A stretch of DNA of 64,000 nt from Thermotoga sp. KOL6 (GCF_002866025.1 NZ_LNDE01000001.1:731165-795164); one strand, 5' to 3'; shown: positions 1 through 9,039, numbered from the stretch's first letter. The notes: generated by a model from the sequence alone, not told the origin. Made by a program: numbers and translations.

Positions 1-467
1 TTGGTACACCCTCATCCCCTGGAAACTTCGACAATCTTGGCGGTATTGTGGGAGCATATTTACCCGCTCAGGAGATGTCTGAGGGAATAGTGAAAATAAA
101 CGACATACCCTTTATATTACACGTAAGTGGCTTAGACAACGTGAGATGTGTTGGACAGAAAATCATTCTACCAGAGACTTTAAAAGTGAAAAACGCATAT
201 TTACTTGCAGCATCCAATCATGGAGATTATGAAATAAGAGTATCCTTTGAGGATAAAGCTATTTTAGAAAAAATAACTGATTGGTGCAAACCAGACAAAA
301 CTATCTCGTTCGATTATCGCTTCACAGCGAGCGGAGAAAAGCAGTTCATAAAATGTGGAATAGATTTATACGTGTTTCACGTAGATTCAAACGTGAAAGA
401 AATAAAGTTACCAGAAGAAGTAAATGTCCATATTTTTGCTATAACACTCGAGGTTGATACGCGGTAA
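1..467 (+). CDS. C-terminal part of a glycan-related beta-sandwich protein (5' truncated by window edge)
   Basis: The reading frame is open from base 3 to a TAA at 465-467, so only the last ~154 residues of a larger gene are seen; the GTG at 48 is internal. The segment begins with a NFDNLGG motif, continues with GAYLPAQE and a series of alternating beta strands, and resembles the beta-sandwich domain (FDN/LGG...YPAEELP...) that closes many bacterial glycoside hydrolases. I see no catalytic motif in this part. It lies 18 bases upstream of a CUT1 permease pair and a GH130 gene on the same strand, so it is probably the last part of a glycosidase or glycan-binding protein in that operon. The family assignment is tentative. 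Confidence 0.55.
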   Translation, partial: GTPSSPGNFDNLGGIVGAYLPAQEMSEGIVKINDIPFILHVSGLDNVRCVGQKIILPETLKVKNAYLLAASNHGDYEIRVSFEDKAILEKITDWCKPDKTISFDYRFTASGEKQFIKCGIDLYVFHVDSNVKEIKLPEEVNVHIFAITLEVDTR

Positions 468-485
468 AGCGTTGGGAGGGATAAC

Positions 486-1358
486 ATGACGCTGAGAAAA
501 CGTGAAGCCGGATTGGGATGGGGCCTGGTATCAATTTATTTCACCTACACCGCCATATTTTGGGGATATCCTTTCGTGTGGATGTTGATCTTGGCTTTTT
601 CGAAATGGAAATTCGTTGGATCTCCCAGATTCATCGGCCTTCAGAATTTCTTTCGAATATTTGAAGACAGCATGTTTTGGAGAGTCTTCATGAACACAAT
701 GAATTTCCTCTCTTACTTCATTCCTATGGTATTTGCGGCATCTATTTTGTTTGCCATCGCTTTGAACAGAATGAAATACTTCAAAACCTTTGTCACATTG
801 AGTTTTCTGGTAGCCTATGTGTCTTCGGGTGTTGCTTACTCCATCATGTTTCAGAGAATATTCTCCGAGATAGGGCCTATAAACAGATTCCTTTACAACG
901 CGTTCGGGATCACCATTCCTTGGTTCAACGATCCTCAACTCGCCATGCTCACTATAGCCATCATGGTTACGTGGAAGTTCGTTGGTTACTATGGTCTAAT
1001 TCTCTATTCAGGCCTTCAGGCTATTCCCAAGTCCATTTACGAGGCAGCTGAACTAGATGGTGCCACTCCGTGGGTGAGATTTTGGAAAATCACCCTTCCC
1101 CTTCTGAACCCTGCCATAGTAACGGTTTTGATACTGGCTGTGAATCTTTCGTTCGGTATATTCACAGAACCGTACATGATTACCGGTGGTGGCCCAATGA
1201 ACAGAACTCTAACTTTCATGCTTTACATGTACAACACGGCGTTCCAAAGGATAAATCCAAGTTATGCTACGACTATAGCAGTTATGACTGCTTTGATAAA
1301 CTTCTCCATCGTGATCTTCATTAGAAAAGTCATAGAGAAAGAGGTGACCTTAGTATGA
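486..1358 (+). CDS. CUT1 sugar ABC transporter permease, MalF/UgpA type
   Basis: A 290-residue integral membrane protein with about six hydrophobic segments and the cytoplasmic EAA loop near residues 185-205 (EAAELDGATPWVRFWKITLP), which docks the transport ATPase. The start is ATG after GGGAGGG with normal spacing. Its stop overlaps the next permease by ATGA, so the pair is translationally coupled. It should form a heterodimeric inner-membrane channel with the next gene. No ATPase and no complete binding protein are visible nearby; the binding protein may lie upstream of the window. Context (GH130 downstream, GH85/GH38 nearby) suggests manno-oligosaccharide or N-glycan fragment uptake, which is an inference. 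Confidence 0.9.
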   Translation: MTLRKREAGLGWGLVSIYFTYTAIFWGYPFVWMLILAFSKWKFVGSPRFIGLQNFFRIFEDSMFWRVFMNTMNFLSYFIPMVFAASILFAIALNRMKYFKTFVTLSFLVAYVSSGVAYSIMFQRIFSEIGPINRFLYNAFGITIPWFNDPQLAMLTIAIMVTWKFVGYYGLILYSGLQAIPKSIYEAAELDGATPWVRFWKITLPLLNPAIVTVLILAVNLSFGIFTEPYMITGGGPMNRTLTFMLYMYNTAFQRINPSYATTIAVMTALINFSIVIFIRKVIEKEVTLV

Positions 1359-2176
1359 GAAAAAAAATAAAAGAAATTGTATTCCACGGTGTAATGGTGT
1401 TCTTCGCCTTGATATGGATCTACCCATATGTATGGCTTTTCCTTTCATCAATAAAGCCGCCTGAGGAAATATTCACCAGATTTTTTCCAACAAGAATCAC
1501 CTTGGAACACTACAAGTACATCTTCACCATGGCCGAGAAAATGGAAAGACCTTTTCTTAGAGCTTTCTTTAACAGCTTGTTCGTGACCCTTACTGTAACT
1601 TTCTCTGTGGTCTTGAGTTCCGCCGTCATAGCTTATGGTCTGTCGAAAGTGAGGTTCAAGGGAAGAAATGTGGTGTTCAACTTTATCATTTTTCAGATGC
1701 TTTTTCCCGGCTTCATGTTCATCATCCCTCTATTTGTTCTCATAAAAAAATTGGGGCTTTACAACACGTATCCTGCTATGATCGTTCCGTTTCTTATGAG
1801 TGCATGGAGTCTTTTCATGCTGACTCAATCTTATAAAACTATTCCCCAGGACTACATAGAAGCAGCGAAGATTGACGGTGCAAGTACTTTGTGGATAATA
1901 TTTAGAGTGATGGTACCCCTTTCCAGAAGCACACTCTCTATTGTGGGTCTTTTCACATTTATAGGGATCTGGGACAACTTCCTCTGGCCTCTTATGGTGA
2001 TAAAGGACTATAACAAAATGCCTCTTTCCGTTCTGCTTGCCACCTTCAATCACGAATACGCCGCTTATGTTGGGCCGTTGCTAGCAGGGTCTGTGATCCA
2101 AACTATTCCGATGGTTTTGATCTTTTTGATTTTCAGAAAACAATTTCTCCAAGGAATATCGATGTCCTTCAAGTAG
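1355..2176 (+). CDS. CUT1 sugar ABC transporter permease, MalG/UgpE type
   Basis: A 273-residue permease with about six membrane segments and an EAA loop (EAAKIDGASTLWIIFRVMVP) around residues 168-190. It starts within the stop of the preceding permease (ATGA overlap), the usual arrangement for the two halves of a CUT1 translocation channel. The N-terminal segment has the SSIKPPEE motif typical of MalG-type subunits. The gene is followed after 14 bases by the GH130 phosphorylase, so the imported oligosaccharide is probably that enzyme's substrate or precursor. The specific sugar cannot be read from the sequence. Confidence 0.9.
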   Translation: MRKKIKEIVFHGVMVFFALIWIYPYVWLFLSSIKPPEEIFTRFFPTRITLEHYKYIFTMAEKMERPFLRAFFNSLFVTLTVTFSVVLSSAVIAYGLSKVRFKGRNVVFNFIIFQMLFPGFMFIIPLFVLIKKLGLYNTYPAMIVPFLMSAWSLFMLTQSYKTIPQDYIEAAKIDGASTLWIIFRVMVPLSRSTLSIVGLFTFIGIWDNFLWPLMVIKDYNKMPLSVLLATFNHEYAAYVGPLLAGSVIQTIPMVLIFLIFRKQFLQGISMSFK

Positions 2177-2190
2177 AGGAGGGAGAGAGT

Positions 2191-3081
2191 ATGGAGCTAA
2201 AACTGGAGAGACATCCTGCAAACCCCATTCTGGAACCATCACCTTACTTTCTCTGGGAAAGCAGATTTGTGTTCAATCCGGCTGTGGTCTTCGACGGAGA
2301 ACTCTTTCACATGCTCTACAGAGCTCAAGGAGAAGACATGGTATCACGAATCGGTTATGCTGTAAGCACTGATGGAATACATTTCAACAAATTCGAGAAA
2401 CCTGTTTTTTCCCCAAAAAACGATGACGAACTTTACGGTGTGGAAGACCCGAGGATAACGAAAATAGGGGATGAATATTATATGGCCTATACGGCATATT
2501 CCCCACGCGGTGTGAGAATCGCTTTGGCTTCCACTAAAAATTTCATAACATGGAAAAGATACGGTGTTGTGATACCGGATGTGGATAACAAAGACGCGGC
2601 ACTTTTTCCTGAAAAAGTCAACGGAAAATATGTTATGTTCCACAGAATTCCTCCCGATATATGGCTTGCTTTCTCAGACGATTTGGTTCATTGGGACAAT
2701 TTTGTGAAGATTGCATCACCGAGACCAGACATGTGGGACAATCTGAAAATCGGTGTCGGTGCTCCTCCGATAAAAACAGAATACGGTTGGCTCGTTTTGT
2801 ACCACGGTGTGCAAGATACGGGAGCATCTCGTCCAATTTATCGTCTCGGATTCATGTTACTCGATTTGGAAGATCCAACGAAAGTGATAAAAAGATCACA
2901 AGAACCCATTCTCGAACCGGAAGAAGATTGGGAAAAATTTGGAGGAGTTCCAAATGTGGTTTTCAGTGACGCGATGGTAGAATACAACGGTTATTATTAC
3001 GTGTACTACGGAGCGGCCGACAATTGCATAGCTCTTGCAACGATCCCCGTAGAAAAGGTGATGAAGTGGTGTAGGGAGTGA
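2191..3081 (+). CDS. GH130 beta-mannoside phosphorylase
   Basis: A 296-residue five-bladed propeller enzyme without signal peptide, hence cytoplasmic. Family hallmarks are RHPANPIL at the start, VFNPAVV, the catalytic-acid motif GVEDPR (Asp about residue 86), KDAALFPEKV, MFHR and SDDLVHW. GH130 enzymes phosphorolyse beta-mannosides to mannose 1-phosphate; members include mannosyl-GlcNAc, mannosyl-glucose and mannobiose phosphorylases. The length and motifs fit the short subfamily related to T. maritima TM1225 and to gut Bacteroides N-glycan phosphorylases, as I recall them. With GH85 and GH38 genes close by, Man-beta-1,4-GlcNAc is the likely substrate (inference). ATG start after GAGGAGGGA, last gene of the operon. 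Confidence 0.88.
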   Translation: MELKLERHPANPILEPSPYFLWESRFVFNPAVVFDGELFHMLYRAQGEDMVSRIGYAVSTDGIHFNKFEKPVFSPKNDDELYGVEDPRITKIGDEYYMAYTAYSPRGVRIALASTKNFITWKRYGVVIPDVDNKDAALFPEKVNGKYVMFHRIPPDIWLAFSDDLVHWDNFVKIASPRPDMWDNLKIGVGAPPIKTEYGWLVLYHGVQDTGASRPIYRLGFMLLDLEDPTKVIKRSQEPILEPEEDWEKFGGVPNVVFSDAMVEYNGYYYVYYGAADNCIALATIPVEKVMKWCRE

Positions 3082-3090
3082 AAAAAGAAA

Positions 3091-3115
3091 AGCATGGCAG
3101 CTATGCTGCCATGCT
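3091..3115. terminator. Bidirectional terminator between convergent operons
   Basis: A perfect 11-bp stem (AGCATGGCAGC / GCTGCCATGCT) with a TAT loop lies between the GH130 stop and the stop of the leftward permease gene. An A-rich run precedes it and a T-rich run follows, so it can end both transcripts. Confidence 0.85.
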
Positions 3116-3119
3116 TTCA

Positions 3120-3938
3120 TTATTTGAACCCAGACAACTTTATTCCCTCTATCAGATATTTTTGTGCAAATAAAAAGAAGACAATTGTCGGTATCAAAGT
3201 CAATATTGATGCTGCAGCTGCTTGATTCCAATAAGTACCATATCTACTCATAAAAGTTGGCATACCCAAAGCAAGTGGATATTTTTCCTCACTCATTAAA
3301 TAAATCAACGGTCCCATATAGTTGTTCCAGCTTCCCACAAAAGTAAACACCGATATTAAAGCTAACACAGGTTTTGACATTGGTAGCATTATCCTAAAAA
3401 ATATCTTTAAATCACCGGCACCATCTATTCTTGCAGCCTCCAACAACTCATTGGGTATAGTATTGAAGAATTGTCTTATCAAAAACACATTCATTGCCCC
3501 GCCACCCAAAAAAGCTGGAACAACAAGCGGCAAAAATGTGTCTATCCAGCCTAATTTCCTAAAAATTAAAAACACAGGTATCATAGTGACGGCCCCTGGC
3601 AACATAATTGTAGACATCATTATTCCAAAAAATATCTCTCGGCCTTTCCAATTTATTTTTGAGAATCCATATGCAACTAAGGGAGCAGATATTAAAACAC
3701 CTATAACGTTCCCTACAGTTATAATCACGCTATTTTTCAAGTACATAAGGAATGGGAACTTCTTAAGTGCTTTTGCGTAATTAGACCAGTCGGGATTCTC
3801 TGGAAAAAACCTGGGAGGATACTCCAAAAGTTCACGATCTGGCTTCAGAGAGGTTCCCAATGTCCAGATAAACGGAAGAAGATAGATAAAAACTATCAAA
3901 ATTAAAAGTGCTCTTCTCACTATGTAGAACTTCTTCAT
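3120..3938 (-). CDS. CUT1 sugar ABC transporter permease, MalG type
   Basis: A 272-residue permease with six predicted membrane segments, the N-terminal GTSLKPDREL motif and the EAA loop EAARIDGAGDLKIFFRIMLP. The start is ATG after AGGGAGGG. It is the last gene of the leftward operon (binding protein, GH85 endoglycosidase, MalF-type permease, this gene) and ends at the bidirectional terminator. With its partner it should import the oligosaccharides made by the secreted endoglycosidase. The GC content looks slightly lower than in neighbouring housekeeping genes, which is compatible with an accessory locus. No ATPase gene accompanies it; a shared ATPase elsewhere is assumed. Confidence 0.9.
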   Translation of the reverse strand: MKKFYIVRRALLILIVFIYLLPFIWTLGTSLKPDRELLEYPPRFFPENPDWSNYAKALKKFPFLMYLKNSVIITVGNVIGVLISAPLVAYGFSKINWKGREIFFGIMMSTIMLPGAVTMIPVFLIFRKLGWIDTFLPLVVPAFLGGGAMNVFLIRQFFNTIPNELLEAARIDGAGDLKIFFRIMLPMSKPVLALISVFTFVGSWNNYMGPLIYLMSEEKYPLALGMPTFMSRYGTYWNQAAAASILTLIPTIVFFLFAQKYLIEGIKLSGFK

Positions 3939-3956
3939 TTTCTCCCTCCCTAAAAC

Positions 3957-4835
3957 TCAGTACTGATAATGTACCCACCTTTTTGAGGTAATGAAATAGA
4001 TAGCAATAAATATGGCTGTCAAACCAAATAATACCCATGCCATGGCAGAAGCGTATCCCATGTTAACGTAAGTAAACGCATGCCTATAGATATACATGGT
4101 GAGAGATAAACTGGAGTTCGCGGGGCCTCCGTTGGTCAATAACATAGGAAGATCAAATATCTGAAGAGCACCAATAGTGGATGTGACTAAATAATACAAA
4201 ATGGTTGGCGTTATTAGAGGCAGTGTTATTTTGGTAAACATCGTGAAAGGTTTAGCACCATCAATTAATGCACTTTCATAGAGTTCTTTAGGTATATCCT
4301 TTAAAGCAGCCGAAAAAATCAACATCGCCCCTCCTACTCCCCACTGGGAAGCTATTATTATGGTAGGCTTTACCCATTTTTCACTACTCAGCCAAAGCGG
4401 AGCAGGTATTCCTATAGCTTCAAGAATTTTATTAACAAAACCTAAGTAAGGATGAAAGAACCATGTTACTACCGCCGCAAATGCAAAAGCAGGTACTATT
4501 GAAGGCATATATATAGAAGCCCGATAAAAAGCTACTTCTTTCATTGGTTTGTTCAGTAAAATTGCTATTCCAAGAGCGACCACCAATCCAATGGGAACCA
4601 AACCAGCTGCATAAATGAGAGTGTTTTTTAAACTCTTCCAGAAAAGGGGATCATTGAACAACTTTATGTAATTTTCAAAACCAACCCACTTAGCTTTCAT
4701 GGTTACGTTATACCGTGTCAGTGATAAATAAAAAGACGAAAATAAAGGATAAGCTGTGAATATTATGAAACCTAACAACCAAGGAGAGATGAAAAGAATA
4801 CCTTTAAAAAAATTTCTCAAGTCTTTCTTGGTCAT
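3957..4835 (-). CDS. CUT1 sugar ABC transporter permease, MalF type
   Basis: A 292-residue membrane protein with a SPWLLGF N-terminal motif typical of MalF/UgpA subunits, six hydrophobic segments and an EAA-type loop (ESALIDGAKPFTMFTKITLP), where the first Ala-Ala is replaced by Ser-Ala. It is followed after 18 bases by the MalG-type partner. The ATG at 4835 has GGAGGG upstream. A long G/C-rich stem-loop separates it from the upstream endoglycosidase gene. It belongs to the presumed N-glycan fragment importer of this locus. Confidence 0.9.
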   Translation of the reverse strand: MTKKDLRNFFKGILFISPWLLGFIIFTAYPLFSSFYLSLTRYNVTMKAKWVGFENYIKLFNDPLFWKSLKNTLIYAAGLVPIGLVVALGIAILLNKPMKEVAFYRASIYMPSIVPAFAFAAVVTWFFHPYLGFVNKILEAIGIPAPLWLSSEKWVKPTIIIASQWGVGGAMLIFSAALKDIPKELYESALIDGAKPFTMFTKITLPLITPTILYYLVTSTIGALQIFDLPMLLTNGGPANSSLSLTMYIYRHAFTYVNMGYASAMAWVLFGLTAIFIAIYFITSKRWVHYQY

Positions 4836-4860
4836 ATTGTAAGATTCCCTCCTTTTTTTA

Positions 4861-4892
4861 AAACCCTGGGGGAAGAAAGACCCCCAGGGTTT
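4861..4892 (-). terminator. Intercistronic stem-loop between GH85 and permease genes
   Basis: A perfect 12-bp stem (AAACCCTGGGGG / CCCCCAGGGTTT) with an 8-base loop lies 12 bases beyond the GH85 stop. On the - strand it is followed by TAAAAAAAGG rather than a T-run, so it probably acts as an mRNA-stabilising or attenuating hairpin rather than a full terminator. Confidence 0.6.
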
Positions 4893-4904
4893 CCTTCACC
4901 ATTC

Positions 4905-7568
4905 TCAAAAACTTTCTAGACCGTAAACTTCAACTTCATAAATTCTGGCGGCTGTGTCGCCCACCTGTGTTGGTGTTTCTACAAACAACCTGAGATATCT
5001 AGCTTTCACCGGTGGGAAAGCATGCTCAGTAACACTTTTAGTGTTTCCTTTGACAATCACCACATCTTTCCATGTTTCTAAATCATTACTTACTTGAATT
5101 CTGTAATCCTTAGTGTTCCAATCTGGACTCTCGTGTCCCTCTTCCGCGTGTTTTATAACAACTCTGTTCACAATAACTTCCTTTCCAAAGTCAATGACCA
5201 GCCAATGAGGAGGTTTACCTACTGCACACCACTTACTGTTGTTTTCAACTGTACCATCAACCGCTAATTCAGGTTTTTCTGCAGGAACATGTGAGCTTGC
5301 AAAAGCTCGTTTCCCAAGAGCCAAATTCTTTACTTCTTTCGCTCTAGTTGTTACAACAATCATGGGATTCACCAACTTTGCATCTTCACCTTCAGTATTA
5401 ATTGCGATCAATGCTGCTGGATAGATTCCCTCCTTGAGATATTTCACTGTTGGGTTCCATTCTCTAGAGACAGAAGGAGTAGCACCTGGAAGGATCCAAA
5501 CAACTTTTTCTGTAACCTCAGAAGAGAGATTCCTGAAACTCACAGTTTCTCCCGGAGCAATTATAGTGTTGCTCACTTCAAAGTCTGCTTTTGGCGCAGG
5601 ATAAGGTGGCCATTCAAAAGTCACTTCTCCTGGCTTTCCTCTGTTTCTATCTTTTGAGACAGCCACCACTTGGAGGGTTGTCACCTTTTCCTTTCCGAAC
5701 CTTTTCATATGAGCAATGTAAGTATAGTTGTTGTATGTAACCCATACAAGCTCTTTGTTACCGTTAGGATACAACCTGTATATCTCATAGTATTCAGCTC
5801 CTTTAACTGGATACCAATGTAGTCTTATTTGTGCGTATATCCCATTCTCAAATTCAGTGGCATCGATTTTTATATTTTTCACCTGATCTGGTTCAGTAGT
5901 CATTCGAGGCACAATTTTTATCATGCCAATATTGAAAGCGTATTCCGTATCTATCAATCCCTTTATCTTCAGGGATATGTACCTTACAACCCCCTTGATA
6001 TCGAGAATGTACTTTGTTATATTCCAATCTTCAGAAAGAATGAGCGGATATTCTTTCTGGAGACCATCTTTCATTGTGAGAACAAGACTTACAGAAATGT
6101 CACCTTTTCCTTTGATAGCACTTTCTAAAGTGACAGGTTGGTCTATATTCAAATCTGCTAGGTAAAGTGTTACAATCGTTGTTTCATCCTTGCTGAGCTT
6201 TCCAGAGATCCGGAGTGATGAACCTCCATAATAAGCTGTTGAGTAATCAACAGAAATTGTTGGTATAGGTCCCTCTACTTTCCATCTATAGGTTGGAAAA
6301 ACATCCATCAAACTTCTGTTGTTCCACTCGCTACCACTTAACTTTTTCCCATTCACGAAAAAGCTTTTACCATGTCCAGCACAGAAATAAGTGACAAAAG
6401 GAAGTTCGGTAATTGGGGATTTTTCCACAACAAATTTTGCTGGAGACTGCCACCTATACTGAGGATAATCTCCCCAATCCTTGTTGATAAACTCTTCTTT
6501 GTAACTGTAAACAAGAGTTGGATGATCTGCTATCCAAAGTGTTTCTTCTTTCCTCCAAAATTCTTCTATGGTTTTTGAGGAGTAATAAGACCAGCTTGGA
6601 CAGTACAAAGCCAAAGGAAGTTTCAAAGAACCATCTTCATTTTGATTCTTAGGGAAATTGGCGTACGTGTTGTATCCGTTAGCCTGTAAATCTATCCCCA
6701 GAAAGACTCTATCTGGATTTATTCCATATTTTTCCATAGTTGAGAGAGTATTCTCTATCGTTTTCTCCCTCTTCAAAGATTGCCATCTATAGTCTATAAA
6801 AATTGAATCAGCTAATGGAGATCCATCGTCATCTACGAGAAACACCACGTTTTTCTCGTTGAGTTCCCCCTGCCATTCTATTTCGCCAGTTTTTGTCATG
6901 GCATCGTACCAAACTATTATCATCCAAGGAGCTTTTGTCTTTATATACCTTATAAACTCTCTCATAAGTTTCGCATGCTCAGGTTTGCAACCATTGGTTT
7001 CCTGGTTAATGAACCATCCATCGAAACCGTAATATTCAGCAACTTCTATTAATTTGTCCGCTATTGGAAACCTTCCGTCTTCTTTTCTTAAAAACTGATC
7101 TACCCAGTTTCTTCGTCCACCATATACGTTTGGAGGGAAGAAAATTGTTCCAAGCACTGGTACCCCATTCTTGTGGGCAACGTCGATTACATCAGCACTT
7201 GGCGGAACTATGATTCCTTCACCAGCGGATCCTGCCCATGCTACTAGGTAATCCACATATTGCCAAAAACTGAAAGGATACGTTTTGAACGAATTGTTCA
7301 ACCCTTGCGATGGCATACCGCTCGTTGAAGGATTCATTATTGATAAAACCATAATTTTCATGTCTTTTCTAGCAACATCCGTAATAGGATCACCAATAAT
7401 TCTCTTCGCTAATGGAACATGAGATCGATTGTATACAGCATTTGGATCATTGCTTGGAGACCAATCTAAAAGATCGTTTGGGAACCAATAAGATGATTCG
7501 GGAATATTAGAGAAAATCATAGAAACAAAAAGAATTGAGAATACAAGAAGAAGGAACTTAGATTTCAT
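4905..7568 (-). CDS. Secreted GH85 endo-beta-N-acetylglucosaminidase with PKD-like and CBM32 modules
   Basis: An 887-residue protein with an N-terminal signal peptide (about residues 1-20). The GH85 catalytic region spans about 60-420; the motif GWFINQET carries the Asn188-x-Glu190 pair that matches the catalytic Asn/Glu of the family (substrate-assisted mechanism). Then come a beta-sandwich (about 430-555), an Fn3-like domain (565-655), a PKD-like domain (658-740) and a C-terminal F5/8-type CBM32 (747-885, beginning NLALGKRA). GH85 enzymes cut the chitobiose core of N-glycans, leaving one GlcNAc on the protein. The enzyme is therefore placed outside the cell, feeding the adjacent importer. 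ATG start after AGGAGGTG. The assignment is strong; the preferred glycan type is inferred. Confidence 0.92.
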   Translation of the reverse strand: MKSKFLLLVFSILFVSMIFSNIPESSYWFPNDLLDWSPSNDPNAVYNRSHVPLAKRIIGDPITDVARKDMKIMVLSIMNPSTSGMPSQGLNNSFKTYPFSFWQYVDYLVAWAGSAGEGIIVPPSADVIDVAHKNGVPVLGTIFFPPNVYGGRRNWVDQFLRKEDGRFPIADKLIEVAEYYGFDGWFINQETNGCKPEHAKLMREFIRYIKTKAPWMIIVWYDAMTKTGEIEWQGELNEKNVVFLVDDDGSPLADSIFIDYRWQSLKREKTIENTLSTMEKYGINPDRVFLGIDLQANGYNTYANFPKNQNEDGSLKLPLALYCPSWSYYSSKTIEEFWRKEETLWIADHPTLVYSYKEEFINKDWGDYPQYRWQSPAKFVVEKSPITELPFVTYFCAGHGKSFFVNGKKLSGSEWNNRSLMDVFPTYRWKVEGPIPTISVDYSTAYYGGSSLRISGKLSKDETTIVTLYLADLNIDQPVTLESAIKGKGDISVSLVLTMKDGLQKEYPLILSEDWNITKYILDIKGVVRYISLKIKGLIDTEYAFNIGMIKIVPRMTTEPDQVKNIKIDATEFENGIYAQIRLHWYPVKGAEYYEIYRLYPNGNKELVWVTYNNYTYIAHMKRFGKEKVTTLQVVAVSKDRNRGKPGEVTFEWPPYPAPKADFEVSNTIIAPGETVSFRNLSSEVTEKVVWILPGATPSVSREWNPTVKYLKEGIYPAALIAINTEGEDAKLVNPMIVVTTRAKEVKNLALGKRAFASSHVPAEKPELAVDGTVENNSKWCAVGKPPHWLVIDFGKEVIVNRVVIKHAEEGHESPDWNTKDYRIQVSNDLETWKDVVIVKGNTKSVTEHAFPPVKARYLRLFVETPTQVGDTAARIYEVEVYGLESF

Positions 7569-7608
7569 TAAAAAACACCTCCTGTATTAAACATGATGAT
7601 CACTATAA

Positions 7609-7627
7609 GGGAGGGTAGCACCCTCCC
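7609..7627 (-). terminator. Hairpin downstream of the binding-protein gene
   Basis: An 8-bp stem (GGGAGGGT / ACCCTCCC) with a 3-base loop lies just beyond the stop of the binding-protein gene and before the GH85 start. No strong T-run follows on the - strand, so partial attenuation or 3'-end protection is more likely than complete termination. Confidence 0.6.
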
Positions 7628-7634
7628 ATAGATT

Positions 7635-8906
7635 TTATTCTCTCGACTCAACTTCTTTCATAATTTCATCATATGCTTCCTGGACCTCTTTTTGCGCATC
7701 CATTAATGCCTCTTCAACCGTTTTTTTACCGGTTAAAACATAATCACGAGCTTCAACAAGTTTATCCCAAAGCAACGCACCAACTGGAACAGGAGGTCTT
7801 ATTTTGGCGTTTTGAAGCAGATCAACAAATACTTTCTGGTCGGGATCTTTTTTCAAAAATTCCTCGACAGCTGGTTTGTAAGTAGGAATGTGGAGAGTAT
7901 CCACTGCGTATCTAACCTGTCCTTTGGTTGCGATAAAAAGTGCAAGCCTTGCAGCTTCCTTTGGATGTTTTGCTCCCCTCGGTATTGCAAGACTCCATCC
8001 TCCACACCAAGTAACGTTTTTCCCACTCTTGGTAGGGATACCTGCTATTCCATATTTGAAATCCGGGGGGGCAAACAAGCGAAGACCCGAAAGAGTCCAA
8101 TTCCCATCGACAAGCATAGCGAGTTTTCCAGCAGTAAAAACGTTGAGGTCGCCTATTTGCATGGACGCAAAAGCATTCAAAGCTTCATATCCAAATCTAT
8201 CAGCCCATTCCTTCTGCCATTTGTAAGATTCAATCACACCAGGATCGGTCGCAAAAACGAATTTCCCAGTCTTTTCATCGAAGACCTTTCCTTCAAATGC
8301 AAATATCCAAGTGTACGGCCAACCCTGGGCATACCAAGGAATGAATCCAACAGTTTCGTATCTTCCCCTCTTTCCCTCAACCGTTAATTTTTCTGCAACA
8401 TCTATGAGTTCATAAATGGTTTTGGGAGGCTCTTTATAACCAGCTTTAGCGAGCAAATCAGGATTGTAGAACAAAACTCTTACATCTGTGTCAAAGGGAA
8501 GTGCCCACATTTTTCCATTGAATGTACATTCTCTAATTGCGAAATCGTAGAAATCCTTTTTCAAATTCTCAACATCCACTCCTAACTCTTTAAGGTAATC
8601 TTCCATAGGCTCTAAAACATTTTGAGCGGCTCTTTGTGGAATAGTGAACCTATCCAAGTAAACAAGATCGGGCCCTGTCCCAGCTGCAACAGCCGTAATG
8701 AGCTTTGTAGCATCTGTTTCTCCGGCAGGCACAACTACAACTTTCACTTTAATATCTGGATTTTCTTTCTCAAATTCCTTCACGATGGCGTCGATACTAC
8801 TCTTGTCTGGATCTCTAGGAAGGGTGTGCCAGAACACGATCTCTGTTGCCGCTATCAAATAAGCGGAAAACAGCATCATCAAAAAAACCAGCAGAAATCT
8901 CTTCAC
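7635..8906 (-). CDS. CUT1 extracellular solute-binding protein (glycan importer)
   Basis: A 423-residue binding protein of the MalE/UgpB family with a signal peptide (MKRFLLVFLMMLFSAYLIAA) and the typical IVFWHTLPRDPDK and GPDLVYLDR motifs near the N terminus. The GTG at 8906 is chosen because it stands about 8 bases behind GGAGGTGG; an upstream in-frame GTG at 8915 lies inside the ribosome-binding site. It is the first gene of the leftward operon with the GH85 enzyme and two permeases, and should capture the released oligomannose-GlcNAc. Its promoter overlaps a candidate operator for the adjacent regulator. Confidence 0.9.
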   Translation of the reverse strand: MKRFLLVFLMMLFSAYLIAATEIVFWHTLPRDPDKSSIDAIVKEFEKENPDIKVKVVVVPAGETDATKLITAVAAGTGPDLVYLDRFTIPQRAAQNVLEPMEDYLKELGVDVENLKKDFYDFAIRECTFNGKMWALPFDTDVRVLFYNPDLLAKAGYKEPPKTIYELIDVAEKLTVEGKRGRYETVGFIPWYAQGWPYTWIFAFEGKVFDEKTGKFVFATDPGVIESYKWQKEWADRFGYEALNAFASMQIGDLNVFTAGKLAMLVDGNWTLSGLRLFAPPDFKYGIAGIPTKSGKNVTWCGGWSLAIPRGAKHPKEAARLALFIATKGQVRYAVDTLHIPTYKPAVEEFLKKDPDQKVFVDLLQNAKIRPPVPVGALLWDKLVEARDYVLTGKKTVEEALMDAQKEVQEAYDEIMKEVESRE

Positions 8907-8948
8907 GAAAACCACCTCCCAAATTGAAAATGATGTTTCTCCACCCTA

Positions 8949-8977
8949 ATTCTACATGATCAAACCGGTATATACAA
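8949..8977 (-). promoter_or_regulatory. Promoter of the GH85/importer operon
   Basis: On the - strand TTGTAT (8977-8972) and TAGAAT (8954-8949) are separated by exactly 17 bases. The -35 box lies inside the candidate operator shared with the GH38 promoter. Confidence 0.6.
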
Positions 8978-8978
8978 G
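8965..8978. promoter_or_regulatory. Candidate operator, GTATATAC dyad (site 1)
   Basis: CCGGTATATACAAG; its reverse complement CTTGTATATACCGG matches site 2 at 10140-10153 (CATGTATATACTGG) at 12 of 14 positions. The core GTATATAC is a perfect palindrome. It covers the -35 box of the binding-protein promoter, as expected for a repressor site. It resembles AraR-type GntR operators; the regulator gene lies between the two sites. Confidence 0.6.
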
Positions 8979-9039
8979 TTATATCAAGTAAAAATAATAA
9001 GAACACAACGTTACTAGAAAGTTTCTCAAAAATAAACGA

